From positions 310,001 to 374,000 of the forward strand of contig NZ_LR130574.1 of assembly GCF_900625025.1 (NCBI RefSeq): DNA of 64,000 bases, given 5' to 3'. Made by a program: the position numbers and the translations under genes. Of the stretch, positions 8,765-16,849 are shown in pieces; within the stretch, counting starts at the first letter, position 1; each line of letters begins with the position of its first letter. The stretch is from Lachnoclostridium sp. Marseille-P6806. GTDB lineage: Bacteria; Bacillota; Clostridia; Lachnospirales; Lachnospiraceae. The notes below the pieces were generated by a model. It had not been told where the DNA came from, ran no database searches, and saw only the letters and a list, made by a program, of their open reading frames with translations.

Positions 8765-10057
8765 TTATGCGAATCCCAGAAGCTGCGGGATTGCCATCGT
8801 CAGCGCGGGGAACAGCGTCATCAGGAGCAGGGTCACCAGCGCAAGGAGGATAAGCGGCATCGAGGCTTTCACGACATTCTCGAGCTTAGCATGAGCCACA
8901 TCGGCCACCGCGTACAGAACCACGCCGACCGGTGGCGTAATCAGCCCGATCGTCAGGTTAACAATGACGATAACGGCAAACTGAATCGGAGGAACATTGA
9001 CGGCATACACAATCGGAGCCAGAACCGGAGCAAACAGCAGCACGGCGGAAGCCGTCTCCATCCACATACCGACGATCAGCAGGATAACGTTGACAATAAG
9101 AAGAATGACGTACTTATTGTCTGTGAGGGAGGTCATGAACGCGGCCAGCTTCTGCGGGATCTGCTCGGTTCCCAAGCCCCATCCGAATACATTGGAGAAA
9201 CCGATGATCATGAACAGATTCCCGGTGGTCTTTGCCGCATTCCAAAGAGCATCCGTAATATCGCCGAAATGCAGCTTTTTGAAAACAAACTTACCGACGA
9301 TCAGCGAGTACAGAACGGCAACGGCCGCGGCCTCGGTAGGGGTAAACCATCCCGCCGTGATGCCGATCAGAATAATAAGCGGCATGCCCAGCGCAATCAG
9401 CCCGTCCCGACGGATCAGGCGCCGCTCTTTTTTCGTATACTGCTTTTCATGCGCCGGAAGATTCAAACGTCTGGCATTCAGCGCAATATAGAGCATCTGC
9501 GTACCGGCCAGAATCAGTCCGGGAATGACACCCGCGTACAGGACCGCGCCGACCGACAAAGACATGGTGCCCGCGTACAGAATCGCAATGTTGCTGGGCG
9601 GAATCAGAGGGCTTTCAATCGAGGAGGCCGCCGTGATGGCACAGGCGAAATCTCTGGGATAGCCGTCCTCCTCCATCGAATCCAGCTCTACCTTTCCAAG
9701 TCCTGCGACGTCTGAGAGGGCCGCGCCGGAGATGCTTCCGAAAATGACGCTGGCAATGACATTGACATAGGCAAGACCGCCCCTGGCTTTTCCGATTCTT
9801 CCGATTCGCACAAAGTCAAACAGCTTGGAAGAAATTCCGGTCCGCACCATGATCTCAGCTGCCAGCATAAATAACGGCAAGGCCATTAGAGTAAAGGAAT
9901 TCACGCCGGCAAACATCCGCAGCGGAATTGCCGTCAGATTTCCGGGATTCATCATCAAAATAAAGGTAATTGCGGTCAGCCCCATCGCATGAGCGATCGG
10001 AACGCCGATGATGACGCAGGCAACCAGAATAACGGTTGCAATCAGGATTTGTGTCAT
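8765..10057 (-). CDS. dctM: TRAP transporter large permease, DctM family
   Basis: A 430-aa integral membrane protein with about 12 hydrophobic segments. Family features include the N-terminal VPIAHAMGLTAI, GAALSDVAGLGKVELDSMEEDGYP near residue 135 and ESPLIPPSNIAILYAG near 165. It forms the ion-coupled translocation unit of a tripartite TRAP importer with DctQ and DctP. The ATG overlaps the dctQ stop by four bases, indicating translational coupling; AGGAGG lies upstream. The catabolic genes downstream make an organic or sugar acid the likely cargo. Confidence 0.93.
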   Translation of the reverse strand: MTQILIATVILVACVIIGVPIAHAMGLTAITFILMMNPGNLTAIPLRMFAGVNSFTLMALPLFMLAAEIMVRTGISSKLFDFVRIGRIGKARGGLAYVNVIASVIFGSISGAALSDVAGLGKVELDSMEEDGYPRDFACAITAASSIESPLIPPSNIAILYAGTMSLSVGAVLYAGVIPGLILAGTQMLYIALNARRLNLPAHEKQYTKKERRLIRRDGLIALGMPLIILIGITAGWFTPTEAAAVAVLYSLIVGKFVFKKLHFGDITDALWNAAKTTGNLFMIIGFSNVFGWGLGTEQIPQKLAAFMTSLTDNKYVILLIVNVILLIVGMWMETASAVLLFAPVLAPIVYAVNVPPIQFAVIVIVNLTIGLITPPVGVVLYAVADVAHAKLENVVKASMPLILLALVTLLLMTLFPALTMAIPQLLGFA

Positions 10058-10545
10058 ACTTCATTCCCTCCTGCGACGTCAATAATGATTCTGCCCGCCA
10101 GCTGAAGGCAGCAGAGAATAAAGCCCACGATGATCCCAAGCTGTGCATAGAACATCGGAACTCTGAGCGTTGCGCTGATCTGCCTCATGCCAACTTTCGG
10201 ATATACTGCAATGGATAGGCAGGTTACCGTCGCCAGACAGACCATGACAGCAATCTTTATCAGAATATCCACTGTCTTATGTGCCTTTCCCGGGATTTTC
10301 TTGAGAACAAAATCCACTCCGACATTGTTCCAAAGGCGGATTCCGTGACTGGCCGCCATCATGGACAGCCAGATCATGGTGTATCTTGCAAATTCCTCGG
10401 TCCATGCAGGCGGTTTGATCGCCGGAATATACCGGGCAAATACCTGTATCAGTACGACCACCGTCATGACGAGCATCAAAGCCGTACAGATGATACGAAC
10501 AAAATCGTCTATCATCTCCAGAAATTCATCCAGTGTCTTAACCAT
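10054..10545 (-). CDS. dctQ: TRAP transporter small permease, DctQ family
   Basis: A 163-aa four-helix membrane protein. Hydrophobic spans lie near residues 14-34, 48-66 (with the conserved PPAWTEEFARYTMIWLSMMAA), 88-108 and 128-150. It bridges the binding protein and DctM. I chose ATG at 10545 because AAAGGA lies 8 bases upstream, whereas the in-frame ATG at 10563 is itself followed by that site. It is separated from dctP by a strong hairpin and overlaps dctM. Confidence 0.9.
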   Translation of the reverse strand: MVKTLDEFLEMIDDFVRIICTALMLVMTVVVLIQVFARYIPAIKPPAWTEEFARYTMIWLSMMAASHGIRLWNNVGVDFVLKKIPGKAHKTVDILIKIAVMVCLATVTCLSIAVYPKVGMRQISATLRVPMFYAQLGIIVGFILCCLQLAGRIIIDVAGGNEV

Positions 10546-10567
10546 ATTCCAATTCCTTTCCATAAAA

Positions 10568-10606
10568 TGTAATCGGCGGCTTCTTCGGAGGAAGCCGCCG
10601 ATTACA
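10568..10606 (-). promoter_or_regulatory. Intercistronic 16-bp hairpin between dctP and dctQ
   Basis: A perfect 16-bp inverted repeat (10568-10583 with 10591-10606) with a 7-base loop lies 15 bases after the dctP stop. On the minus strand it is followed by ATTTTATGG, a weak T-tract. It may stabilise the dctP transcript or partly terminate, as is common for binding-protein genes that need higher expression than the permease. Confidence 0.75.
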
Positions 10607-10621
10607 TCCCCGTTCTGTCAA

Positions 10622-11890
10622 TTACTTCTTTTCTTCGGGCTTCCTGTTCTTTTTCATTGCGAATGCCGCGAGCAGAACCGCGACCGCTGCGATAACCGCA
10701 AAAAGAATCGTAAGCGTATTTCCGGACCCGGCAGAAGTCTCAGCCGCCGCTGTTCCCAGCGCGGTGTCCGCTGCGTCGTTTGTTTCGGCGGAGACAGCAG
10801 CCGTTTCTGCGGAAGCATACGATACACGGCCCTGCCCGACACCGCCGTTGTTGACCGTATTCAAAAGCTCATCGACCAGTGCGGGATCTATATTCTCTTT
10901 CAGCCAGTCCACAACCGGCTGCTGGCTCGCATCGCGGAACGAAGCGATCTCGTCCTCGGTAGGGGTATATACCTGTACACCGTTTGCTTTCAGTGTTTCA
11001 ACGGCTGCGCCCTCAGCCTGACGGCAGATGCCTCTTGCCGCAATGGAAGCCTCCCGTCCCGCCTGCAGGACTTTCTCCTGTGTCGCGGGGTCCAGCCCGT
11101 TATACCAGTCGTTGCTTATAGTCAGGAACGCAAGCCCGAGGAGATGACCGTCCAGTATGCAATACTTCTGAACCTCATCCAGCGATGCTCCCAGAGTCGT
11201 AATCGCCGAATTTTCCTGACCGTCTACGACACCGGTCTGCAAAGCAGAGTAGAGCTCCAGAAACGCCACCGGGGTCCCCGTCGATCCCATGGACTCCACC
11301 AGCTTCATGTAAACCGGGGAATCCATAACACGAAACTTCATGCTCTGCATGTCTGCCGCGCTCCTGATTTCTTTCTTGTTGTTGGTGAAGTTGCGGTAGC
11401 CGCCATTATCATAGGAAGCGATCACCCGAAGTCCGGTCTCATCTGCAATCTTATCAAACAGCTTCTGACCGAATTCTCCATCCAGAACGTCATATGCCTG
11501 CAGCGGGCTTGTGAACAAATATGGAATGGTAAATACCTGAATGTCCAATGCAAACGCTGACAGCGCTCCGTCTGCCGGTGTCGCCCCCTGCAGCGTTCCC
11601 GACTGTAGCTCTTCCAGATTGGACGCCGCGTCGCCGAGTGTTCCTCCCGGATACAGCTCTACGGAATACTCGTTTCCCGTCGATTTCTCAAAAGAAGACT
11701 GGAATGCCAGCATGGCAGCATAGGACGGATGGTTATATTCCTGATCGCCGATCTGAAGCGTCGGGGCATCTGTGAATGCGATCTTGACCGTTTTGCCGGG
11801 ATCTGCCGCCGCGGCCGTTATGCCCGTTCCCCCAAAAACAACAGCCGCTCCCAAAACGCCGGCCAACAATTTTGCCATAAATCTTCTCAT
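10622..11890 (-). CDS. dctP: TRAP substrate-binding protein, DctP family, with C-terminal membrane anchor
   Basis: A 422-aa exported protein. The N-terminal signal peptide ends near AAAAD (residue 28) and has no lipobox. The DctP fold follows, with YPGGTLGDAASNLEELQSG near 80 and SALQTGVVDGQENS near 215, the latter matching the region that normally coordinates a ligand carboxylate. Unusually, an Ala/Ser-rich linker (about 355-390) is followed by a single hydrophobic helix (LTILFAVIAAVAVLLAAF) and a Lys/Arg tail (KKNRKPEEKK). The protein is thus probably tethered by its C-terminus instead of by a lipid. The start has GGAGG 8 bases upstream. Operator site B lies upstream. Confidence 0.92.
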   Translation of the reverse strand: MRRFMAKLLAGVLGAAVVFGGTGITAAAADPGKTVKIAFTDAPTLQIGDQEYNHPSYAAMLAFQSSFEKSTGNEYSVELYPGGTLGDAASNLEELQSGTLQGATPADGALSAFALDIQVFTIPYLFTSPLQAYDVLDGEFGQKLFDKIADETGLRVIASYDNGGYRNFTNNKKEIRSAADMQSMKFRVMDSPVYMKLVESMGSTGTPVAFLELYSALQTGVVDGQENSAITTLGASLDEVQKYCILDGHLLGLAFLTISNDWYNGLDPATQEKVLQAGREASIAARGICRQAEGAAVETLKANGVQVYTPTEDEIASFRDASQQPVVDWLKENIDPALVDELLNTVNNGGVGQGRVSYASAETAAVSAETNDAADTALGTAAAETSAGSGNTLTILFAVIAAVAVLLAAFAMKKNRKPEEKK

Positions 11891-11938
11891 TTCATAACCC
11901 TCCTGTGCATTGACAAAAATTTATACATCAGACAATTT

Positions 11939-11956
11939 CTGTATGATGCCATACAA
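11939..11956 (-). promoter_or_regulatory. Operator-like palindrome upstream of dctP (site B)
   Basis: CTGTATGATGCCATACAA (plus-strand reading) contains perfect TGTATG/CATACA arms. It lies about 50 bases upstream of dctP; a TGTATAAAT sequence downstream of it is a likely -10, placing the palindrome over the -35. It is the most symmetrical of the four copies. Confidence 0.7.
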
Positions 11957-12080
11957 TATGGTTATATGATACTACTTTTCATTATTCTGTCAAAATGTAT
12001 TATTTCATAGATTCATTTCCATTTTTTTGTGCTCTTTGTATAAAAATAAGCTTCGCCGCCATTCTGAACCGACAGACAGC

Positions 12081-12120
12081 AAAACGGGGAAGCGGACCAT
12101 TGTCCCTGCTTCCCCGTTTT
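12081..12120 (-). terminator. Terminator after the SDR gene
   Basis: A perfect 13-bp inverted repeat (AAAACGGGGAAGC with GCTTCCCCGTTTT, 14-base loop) lies 24 bases after the SDR stop. Four T close the minus-strand arm. It separates the SDR unit from dctP. Confidence 0.75.
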
Positions 12121-12143
12121 GCCGTCCCGTTCTCTGAGCATTT

Positions 12144-12938
12144 TTATTTATCTTCCCCGTTCCGAAATCGCCATGGCATCCGGCAGTCCTGCACGGCAAA
12201 TTTTCCTCCGCTGATTTCCACATCCACGCCCGTAATGTATTCCGCACGGTCAGAGGAAAGAAACACCAGCAGCGCCGCGAGTTCTTCGGGACGTCCAAGT
12301 CTTCCCACGGAAATGTTCCGGATAAAATCTTCCCGGTAATTGCAGATGCTCTGCTCGCTGATCGGCGTCATAATCATGCCCGGAACATAACCGACTACGC
12401 GAATCCCATACGGAGCCAGCGCCGCCGCCGTTGACTTCGTGAGATTGGAAACCGCCGCCTTGGTCGCCGCATAAATCACTCCGTTCGCATGCGGGATCCG
12501 TGAAGCGAAGCTGGATGCGTTCAAAATCACTCCGCCTCCCTCTTCTATCATGTACGAAGCCGCGAGGCGGATTCCGTCATAAACCGCCTGCAGATTTGTC
12601 GCCATCATTCGGTTCCAGTCTTCGTCTGTAAATTGCATGAGAGGCTTATCAATGGCAATGCCCGCGTTGTTCATCCAGATGTCCAGAGCGCCGAATTGCT
12701 TAAAGACATGCCCCGCGAACGCTCCCATTCCCCTGCGATCCGCGACATCACAGGCTTCCCAGTAAAACGGCCAGTCATTTTCCCTGAATTCCTCTGCAAG
12801 CTCCTGCAGCGGCCCCGGTCTTCTTCCGACCGCCGCGACAAGAACCCCCTCTTTGGCAAATTCCACCGCAGCCGCGCGTCCGATTCCGGTTCCGCCTCCG
12901 GTAATTACCGCTACCTTTCCCCGTAAATGAAGTTCCAT
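12144..12938 (-). CDS. Short-chain dehydrogenase/reductase (SDR), classical type
   Basis: A 264-aa classical SDR. It has the Rossmann motif TGGGTGIG (residues 13-20), NNAG near 91, catalytic Ser in NASSFAS near 141 and the YAATK Tyr/Lys pair near 156-160. Members oxidise or reduce sugar acids, polyols and similar hydroxyls with NAD(P). It is a single-gene unit with its own operator site C upstream and terminator downstream, so it probably belongs to the GntR regulon. AGGAGG lies 7 bases before the ATG. The C-terminal tail after ISGGKFAV extends about 18 residues beyond the usual end. Substrate unknown. Confidence 0.9.
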   Translation of the reverse strand: MELHLRGKVAVITGGGTGIGRAAAVEFAKEGVLVAAVGRRPGPLQELAEEFRENDWPFYWEACDVADRRGMGAFAGHVFKQFGALDIWMNNAGIAIDKPLMQFTDEDWNRMMATNLQAVYDGIRLAASYMIEEGGGVILNASSFASRIPHANGVIYAATKAAVSNLTKSTAAALAPYGIRVVGYVPGMIMTPISEQSICNYREDFIRNISVGRLGRPEELAALLVFLSSDRAEYITGVDVEISGGKFAVQDCRMPWRFRNGEDK

Positions 12939-12985
12939 CGGCCGCCCTCCTGCATATCCCCTCTCGGTCGGTTTATAATTGCATA

Positions 12986-13003
12986 TTGTATGATGTCATA
13001 TTA
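12986..13003 (-). promoter_or_regulatory. Operator-like palindrome upstream of the SDR gene (site C)
   Basis: TTGTATGATGTCATATTA (plus-strand reading) matches sites A and B at most positions. A TATAAA at 12977-12972 is a plausible -10 for the SDR, which puts this site over the -35 region. Confidence 0.65.
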
Positions 13004-13042
13004 TTCTTTCCGTTTTCTCTCGTCAATCCCTGCCTTGTTCTA

Positions 13043-13079
13043 ATAAAGGAGGCTGCCGCAATGCGACAGCCTCCTTTAT
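13043..13079 (-). terminator. Terminator after the GntR gene
   Basis: A perfect 13-bp inverted repeat (ATAAAGGAGGCTG with CAGCCTCCTTTAT), with an inner CGC/GCG stem, lies 33 bases after the regulator's stop. The minus-strand arm ends in TTTATTAG. Confidence 0.75.
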
Positions 13080-13112
13080 CCCTGTATGTATTCCCGATGA
13101 TCCTGCCCGGTG

Positions 13113-13817
13113 TTACCTGCCTCTTTTGCGCTGCAGATAGTCCATATCGTTCTTGGTAATATTCAGATGATGAAACATCTCCTGCGCTCCCGCTTCGGGG
13201 TCTCTTTTATGAAAACATTCCAGGATCCTGCTGTGGGGAACAATGGCGTTGCGGTATACCGTATTATCCAAAAAGGACTCGCTGCGGTACTTCTTATTCC
13301 CGCGGCTGAGCTCTCTGTTTATGTTCACCAAAAGCTTATTCCCCGCGATCTTGATGATTTCCGAATGAAACAGCTCATCCAGCATAATCATCTTCGTCAG
13401 ATCCTTATTGTCACTCGCTTCCACGAAAGATTTTAGAATTTCATCCAGCCCCTCAATCTGTTCATCGGTTGCGCGCTCAATGGCAAGGCGAGTCGCCAAC
13501 GGTTCAATGGCCATCCTCACCTCAATAAAATCATAAAACTGCGCATCGGTTTCCGCGTACCACGAGCTCTCCTCCTCCATCGGGAGCTTCTTTGCCACAA
13601 ACGCTCCCCGTCCCGGCAGAATTTCCACCATACGCAATGCCTGCAGAACCCGGAGCGCTTCCCGGACACAGGTCCGGCTGACCCCGAAATTCTCACACAG
13701 CTGCACTTCCGTCGGAAGCTTTTCTCCCTGCTTGTACTCTCCTGCCTGGATGCTCTCCCGCAGTTTTTTTACCACAGAATCCGTAATGGAAACTCTCTGT
13801 ATTTCTTGCGATTTCAT
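13113..13817 (-). CDS. GntR-family transcriptional regulator, FadR/FCD subfamily
   Basis: A 234-aa regulator. The N-terminal winged helix (about residues 8-75) shows IQAGEYKQGEKLPTEVQLCE and the recognition-helix region VSRTCVREALRVLQALRMVE. The C-terminal all-helical FCD domain (about 90-225) shows FIEVRMAIEP, the metal/ligand-site residues in LDELFHSEI and the late His in NAIVPHSRIL. FCD regulators of catabolic loci are usually repressors released by an acidic sugar or carboxylate intermediate. The start is ATG at 13817, with GGGGA five bases upstream; an in-frame ATG at 13829 lies on that site. The four palindromes at 7.5, 11.9, 13.0 and 16.3 kb are its probable targets (inference). Confidence 0.9.
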   Translation of the reverse strand: MKSQEIQRVSITDSVVKKLRESIQAGEYKQGEKLPTEVQLCENFGVSRTCVREALRVLQALRMVEILPGRGAFVAKKLPMEEESSWYAETDAQFYDFIEVRMAIEPLATRLAIERATDEQIEGLDEILKSFVEASDNKDLTKMIMLDELFHSEIIKIAGNKLLVNINRELSRGNKKYRSESFLDNTVYRNAIVPHSRILECFHKRDPEAGAQEMFHHLNITKNDMDYLQRKRGR

Positions 13818-13826
13818 ACAAATCCC

Positions 13827-13841
13827 CATGCCGAAGCGCTT
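13827..13841 (-). repeat. Dispersed leader element, copy upstream of the GntR gene
   Basis: CATGCCGAAGCGCTT (plus-strand reading), nine bases before the GntR start. It shares this core with copies at 45688, 47925 and 49836 and a degenerate one at 976. On the coding strand it reads AAGCGCTTCGGCATG and runs directly into the ribosome-binding site. Confidence 0.6.
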
Positions 13842-14060
13842 TGTGCAAGGCACACGCCCCCAAATCCGCGCATGGATGCGAGCCGCTTCGCGTCTCATGC
13901 CCCTGCAAATTGTCCGATATGCATACGACTTCTTATAAGTGATTATATCGCATCGGCCGTTTTTTTGATACGTCCATTCGTCCATGGGACGATTTCCGCA
14001 AACAGCGTGATATCCCGCCCTTGCGGGAATAAAGCCCGGCCATCATCCGACGGTTTCCGT

Positions 14061-14978
14061 TCAATACTTGAATTTTCCGTCATTTTTCTCTTCCATGGCC
14101 CTGATCACATGATAAACCATCTCGGTACAAGGCACGGAAACGTCCTCTTCCCGGGCTTTCTCCATCAGGACACCGGCAAACATATCAATTTCGGTATGCC
14201 GTCCTGCATCCAGATCCTGAAGCGTTGAAAACCGTGTCGCCGCCGGACAGGTATCCCGCTTGTTTTTCAGCCGCCGGATATGAATTCCTTTCCTGGCTGC
14301 CACGGCCCGCACCTCATTTTCCAGCGTTCTGCAAAGATAGCCCATGTGCTCGCTGTCAAAATACGAAAGATACCCTGCTCCAATGATCGCCTGCGGCAGA
14401 TTATATGCAATATTCAGACAGTATTTTGTCCAGATATCCGACATAATGTCTTCCATAAAGTTCAGGCGCACGCTCGTTCCCTCAAAAAGCCTCTCAATTG
14501 CCGCAATCCGTTCGGTTTTCTCCTGACAGTCTCTTTCGCCAAAATACAGTCCGCCAGTGTATTTGTGGTCAAATTCAATGACATTTCCTTTTCTCGCCGA
14601 ACTGATGCGCATCAGAGAATACACAATATGACCCGTCCCGACCGCTTCTGCAACAATTTCCTCACTGTCAATTCCATTCATCGGGACCATAACGACCGTA
14701 TGCTCTCCGGTAAGGGCGCGAATCACAGGGAGCGTCCCGCGCAGCGCGTGATATTTGACACATACCAGAACCAGATCTGCTGTGCCGAATTCTTCCGGCT
14801 CCAGAATATTGTCCCGATACACACGGCCATTGATCCTGACTCCGTCCCGACGGAGCCGCTCTTTTCTCTCTCCGTCTGCGATAATCGCAAAGCTCCTTCC
14901 CGGGCGGTCCGTCAGCCCCTCGATAAAATAGGCGCCAATCGCACCCGCTCCAATCAATGCAACACGCTGCAGTTCCAT
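14061..14978 (-). CDS. 2-dehydropantoate 2-reductase (PanE/ApbA) family oxidoreductase
   Basis: A 305-aa protein. It has an N-terminal Rossmann motif GAGAIGAYF (residues 10-18), VLVCVKYHAL near 70-79 and a C-terminal domain with the conserved Lys of IWTKYCLNIAYN near 187. True PanE reduces ketopantoate with NADPH, but many cluster-encoded homologues act on other 2-keto acids. Given the neighbours (aldolases, TRAP importer, FCD regulator), reduction of a 2-keto acid from this catabolic route is as likely as pantothenate synthesis. It lies 243 bases upstream of the GntR gene; AGGAGG lies 11 bases from the ATG. Confidence 0.8.
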   Translation of the reverse strand: MELQRVALIGAGAIGAYFIEGLTDRPGRSFAIIADGERKERLRRDGVRINGRVYRDNILEPEEFGTADLVLVCVKYHALRGTLPVIRALTGEHTVVMVPMNGIDSEEIVAEAVGTGHIVYSLMRISSARKGNVIEFDHKYTGGLYFGERDCQEKTERIAAIERLFEGTSVRLNFMEDIMSDIWTKYCLNIAYNLPQAIIGAGYLSYFDSEHMGYLCRTLENEVRAVAARKGIHIRRLKNKRDTCPAATRFSTLQDLDAGRHTEIDMFAGVLMEKAREEDVSVPCTEMVYHVIRAMEEKNDGKFKY

Positions 14979-15127
14979 CGCGAGGAATCCCTCCTGTTAT
15001 TCTCCTGTCAATCTATCGCTGCAAACCAGTTTTTCCCATTCCCGTCACATGAAGTCTACCATGATTCCCGACTGCTTGCCGAATTAATTCTGCCGCACCG
15101 CCGTCTCTATCGCTTTCCTCTAGATTT

Positions 15128-15829
15128 TTATATCAGCTGTGCAAAAAACGGACACAGCACCGCCGTCAACACCCCCGCTGCTGCAATCGACAAGCCGCTC
15201 ATCGCTCCTTCTGTTTCTCCCATCTGGAGTGCGCGGCTGGTCCCCACTGCATGCGAAGCCGTTCCGATCCCGACGCCTTTGGCAATCGGATTGGTAATAC
15301 GGAACCATCTGCAGACAGCTTCCGCCATGAGATTTCCGGCAATTCCCGTCAAAATGACAATCGCCCCGGTAAGTGCGGTAATTCCACCCAGCTCCGTGGA
15401 AACATCCATGGCGACAGCCGTTGTCACTGACTTCGGAAGAATCGTAACAAACTGCTCATGGGTCAGACGGAACACCGCCGCCATTACCCAAATACAAAAA
15501 AGGCTCACAAATGTTCCCGCGGCAATTCCGGCAAAAATAGCAGCCCTGTTTTTTTGCAGCAGCTCCCACTTCTCATAGAGCGGGATTGCCAGACTGACAG
15601 TTGCCGGAAGAAGCAGGTAACTGACAGGAGCAGCGCTTGCCTTATACTCCTCATATGGGATTTTCCCCGCAGAGAGAACCAGAATCACAAAAACACTTCC
15701 CAGCAGGAGCGGATTAAAAATGCTCTTACGGGCAATACGATTGATCAGCACTCCGGCCCCGAATGCAGCCAGTGTCAGGAGCACTCCCCACAACGAAGAA
15801 AATGATAAAAACTCGCGCAGCAGCTTCAT
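15128..15829 (-). CDS. lrgB: LrgB/CidB family membrane protein
   Basis: A 233-aa membrane protein with about six to seven helices. The LrgB signature LPKSVTTAVAMDVSTELGG lies near residue 110 and GIGTASHAVGTSRALQMGE near 180. Originally described as an antiholin system, LrgAB/CidAB relatives are now known in some Bacillota to move pyruvate or related small acids. Its place beside two pyruvate-type aldolases and the shared operator motif favour a transport role here (inference). GAGGAGG precedes the ATG; it follows lrgA by 18 bases. Confidence 0.88.
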   Translation of the reverse strand: MKLLREFLSFSSLWGVLLTLAAFGAGVLINRIARKSIFNPLLLGSVFVILVLSAGKIPYEEYKASAAPVSYLLLPATVSLAIPLYEKWELLQKNRAAIFAGIAAGTFVSLFCIWVMAAVFRLTHEQFVTILPKSVTTAVAMDVSTELGGITALTGAIVILTGIAGNLMAEAVCRWFRITNPIAKGVGIGTASHAVGTSRALQMGETEGAMSGLSIAAAGVLTAVLCPFFAQLI

Positions 15830-15847
15830 CCGTTTCCCTCCTCAATT

Positions 15848-16225
15848 CTATTGTCTCATTTTTGACTTCGTTCTCTGTTCCGGCCTTCTTTCTGCCACCA
15901 CCTGCGTCACCCGTCCTGCCGCGGCCATTACGGCTGCCGTGATCGGAATTACTGCGAGCCCGATCGGAACCGCCAATTCTCTCAGCTGTCCCCACAGGTT
16001 CATCACCCCGGCTGCTGCCGGGACAAACAAAATCGGAAAGATTCCCGTGAGAAAATTTCCCACCTCCCGAATCTCATCCAGACAGACGATCCCAAGCTTC
16101 AGGGCGGCAATCAGTAAAACCAATCCGTAAATGCTCGCCGGAATAGGGAACGGAAGCAGCCAGTGCATCATCTCTCCCAGAAAGCAAAAGGCCATCATGC
16201 GGATAAACTGAAACAAATATCGCAT
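15848..16225 (-). CDS. lrgA: LrgA/CidA family membrane protein
   Basis: A 125-aa protein with four hydrophobic helices. It has the family motif FPIPASIYGLVLL near residues 25-37 and IFPILFVPAAAGVMNLW near 67-83. The LrgA partner of the LrgAB pair is expected in the cytoplasmic membrane. AGGAGG lies seven bases before the ATG. A TATAAT at 16302-16297 and an overlapping palindrome (site D) upstream suggest control by the GntR regulator. Confidence 0.88.
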   Translation of the reverse strand: MRYLFQFIRMMAFCFLGEMMHWLLPFPIPASIYGLVLLIAALKLGIVCLDEIREVGNFLTGIFPILFVPAAAGVMNLWGQLRELAVPIGLAVIPITAAVMAAAGRVTQVVAERRPEQRTKSKMRQ

Positions 16226-16296
16226 GGCTTCCCCTCCTCACGCAGACCATACTCCGTACAGAAAAGACAGCCCGGTTTCATGCCGAAGCTGCCTTT

Positions 16297-16337
16297 ATTA
16301 TAGCGTATCTTTTTTATTTTTGTATGATAATATTACA
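16297..16337 (-). promoter_or_regulatory. lrgAB promoter with operator-like palindrome (site D)
   Basis: TATAAT at 16302-16297 on the minus strand is a perfect -10. The motif at 16319-16337 (TTGTATGATAATATTACAA, plus-strand reading) keeps the TTGTA/TACAA arms with a 9-base instead of 8-base centre and lies over the -35. It is the weakest of the four copies. Confidence 0.6.
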
Positions 16338-16384
16338 ATTCTGTGTGTTGTGCTATTTCATAATTCGTTTTTTGTGCCGATTCA

Positions 16385-16837
16385 CTAAAAATCTTCTCCC
16401 AAATATTTCTCTGCCATCTTCTGAAGCGCCTGATACTCCTCCTCTGTCAGCTCCTGCTCCGCCAGCTTTACCGCTCCCTCGACATCACCGCTTATCACCT
16501 TGCCGGTGATGTCCGCCACCTCAGATCCGTCCAGGTGGTTCTCCACAATCCCCGTCAGCGTCTCACGGTCCTCCTCCGACATGGACTCCATGCCCTGCCG
16601 GATCTGCTGTTTTGCGGACTCTTCCGAAATCAGGCCGCCGGATGACTCGGCAATCTGCCTTGCCGCACTGTCTGCCGCCGATTCCATAATCTGCGTTCCG
16701 ATCCTCTTTGCCACCTGATGCTTCAGCGGTCCCGCAAACCACAAAAAGGCCGTTCCCGCGATCAGAACAATCAACAGCGTGAAAATAAAATTCCGAACCG
16801 GATGTGATCGTTTGTTTTCTCTTTTTTTATATGACAT
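16385..16837 (-). CDS. Hypothetical membrane-anchored protein
   Basis: A 150-aa protein I do not recognise. A basic N-terminus (KKRENKRSHPVRN) is followed by one transmembrane segment (FIFTLLIVLIAGTAFLWFAG, about residues 17-36). The rest is a hydrophilic, helix-rich extracellular domain full of Glu, Gln and Ala (for example ESMSEEDRETLTGIVEN and EYQALQKMAEKY). It starts 12 bases after the GH42 gene with AAGGAG upstream, so it is probably the last gene of that transcript. No catalytic motif is visible. Confidence 0.75.
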   Translation of the reverse strand: MSYKKRENKRSHPVRNFIFTLLIVLIAGTAFLWFAGPLKHQVAKRIGTQIMESAADSAARQIAESSGGLISEESAKQQIRQGMESMSEEDRETLTGIVENHLDGSEVADITGKVISGDVEGAVKLAEQELTEEEYQALQKMAEKYLGEDF

Positions 16838-16849
16838 TTTTGACTCTCC

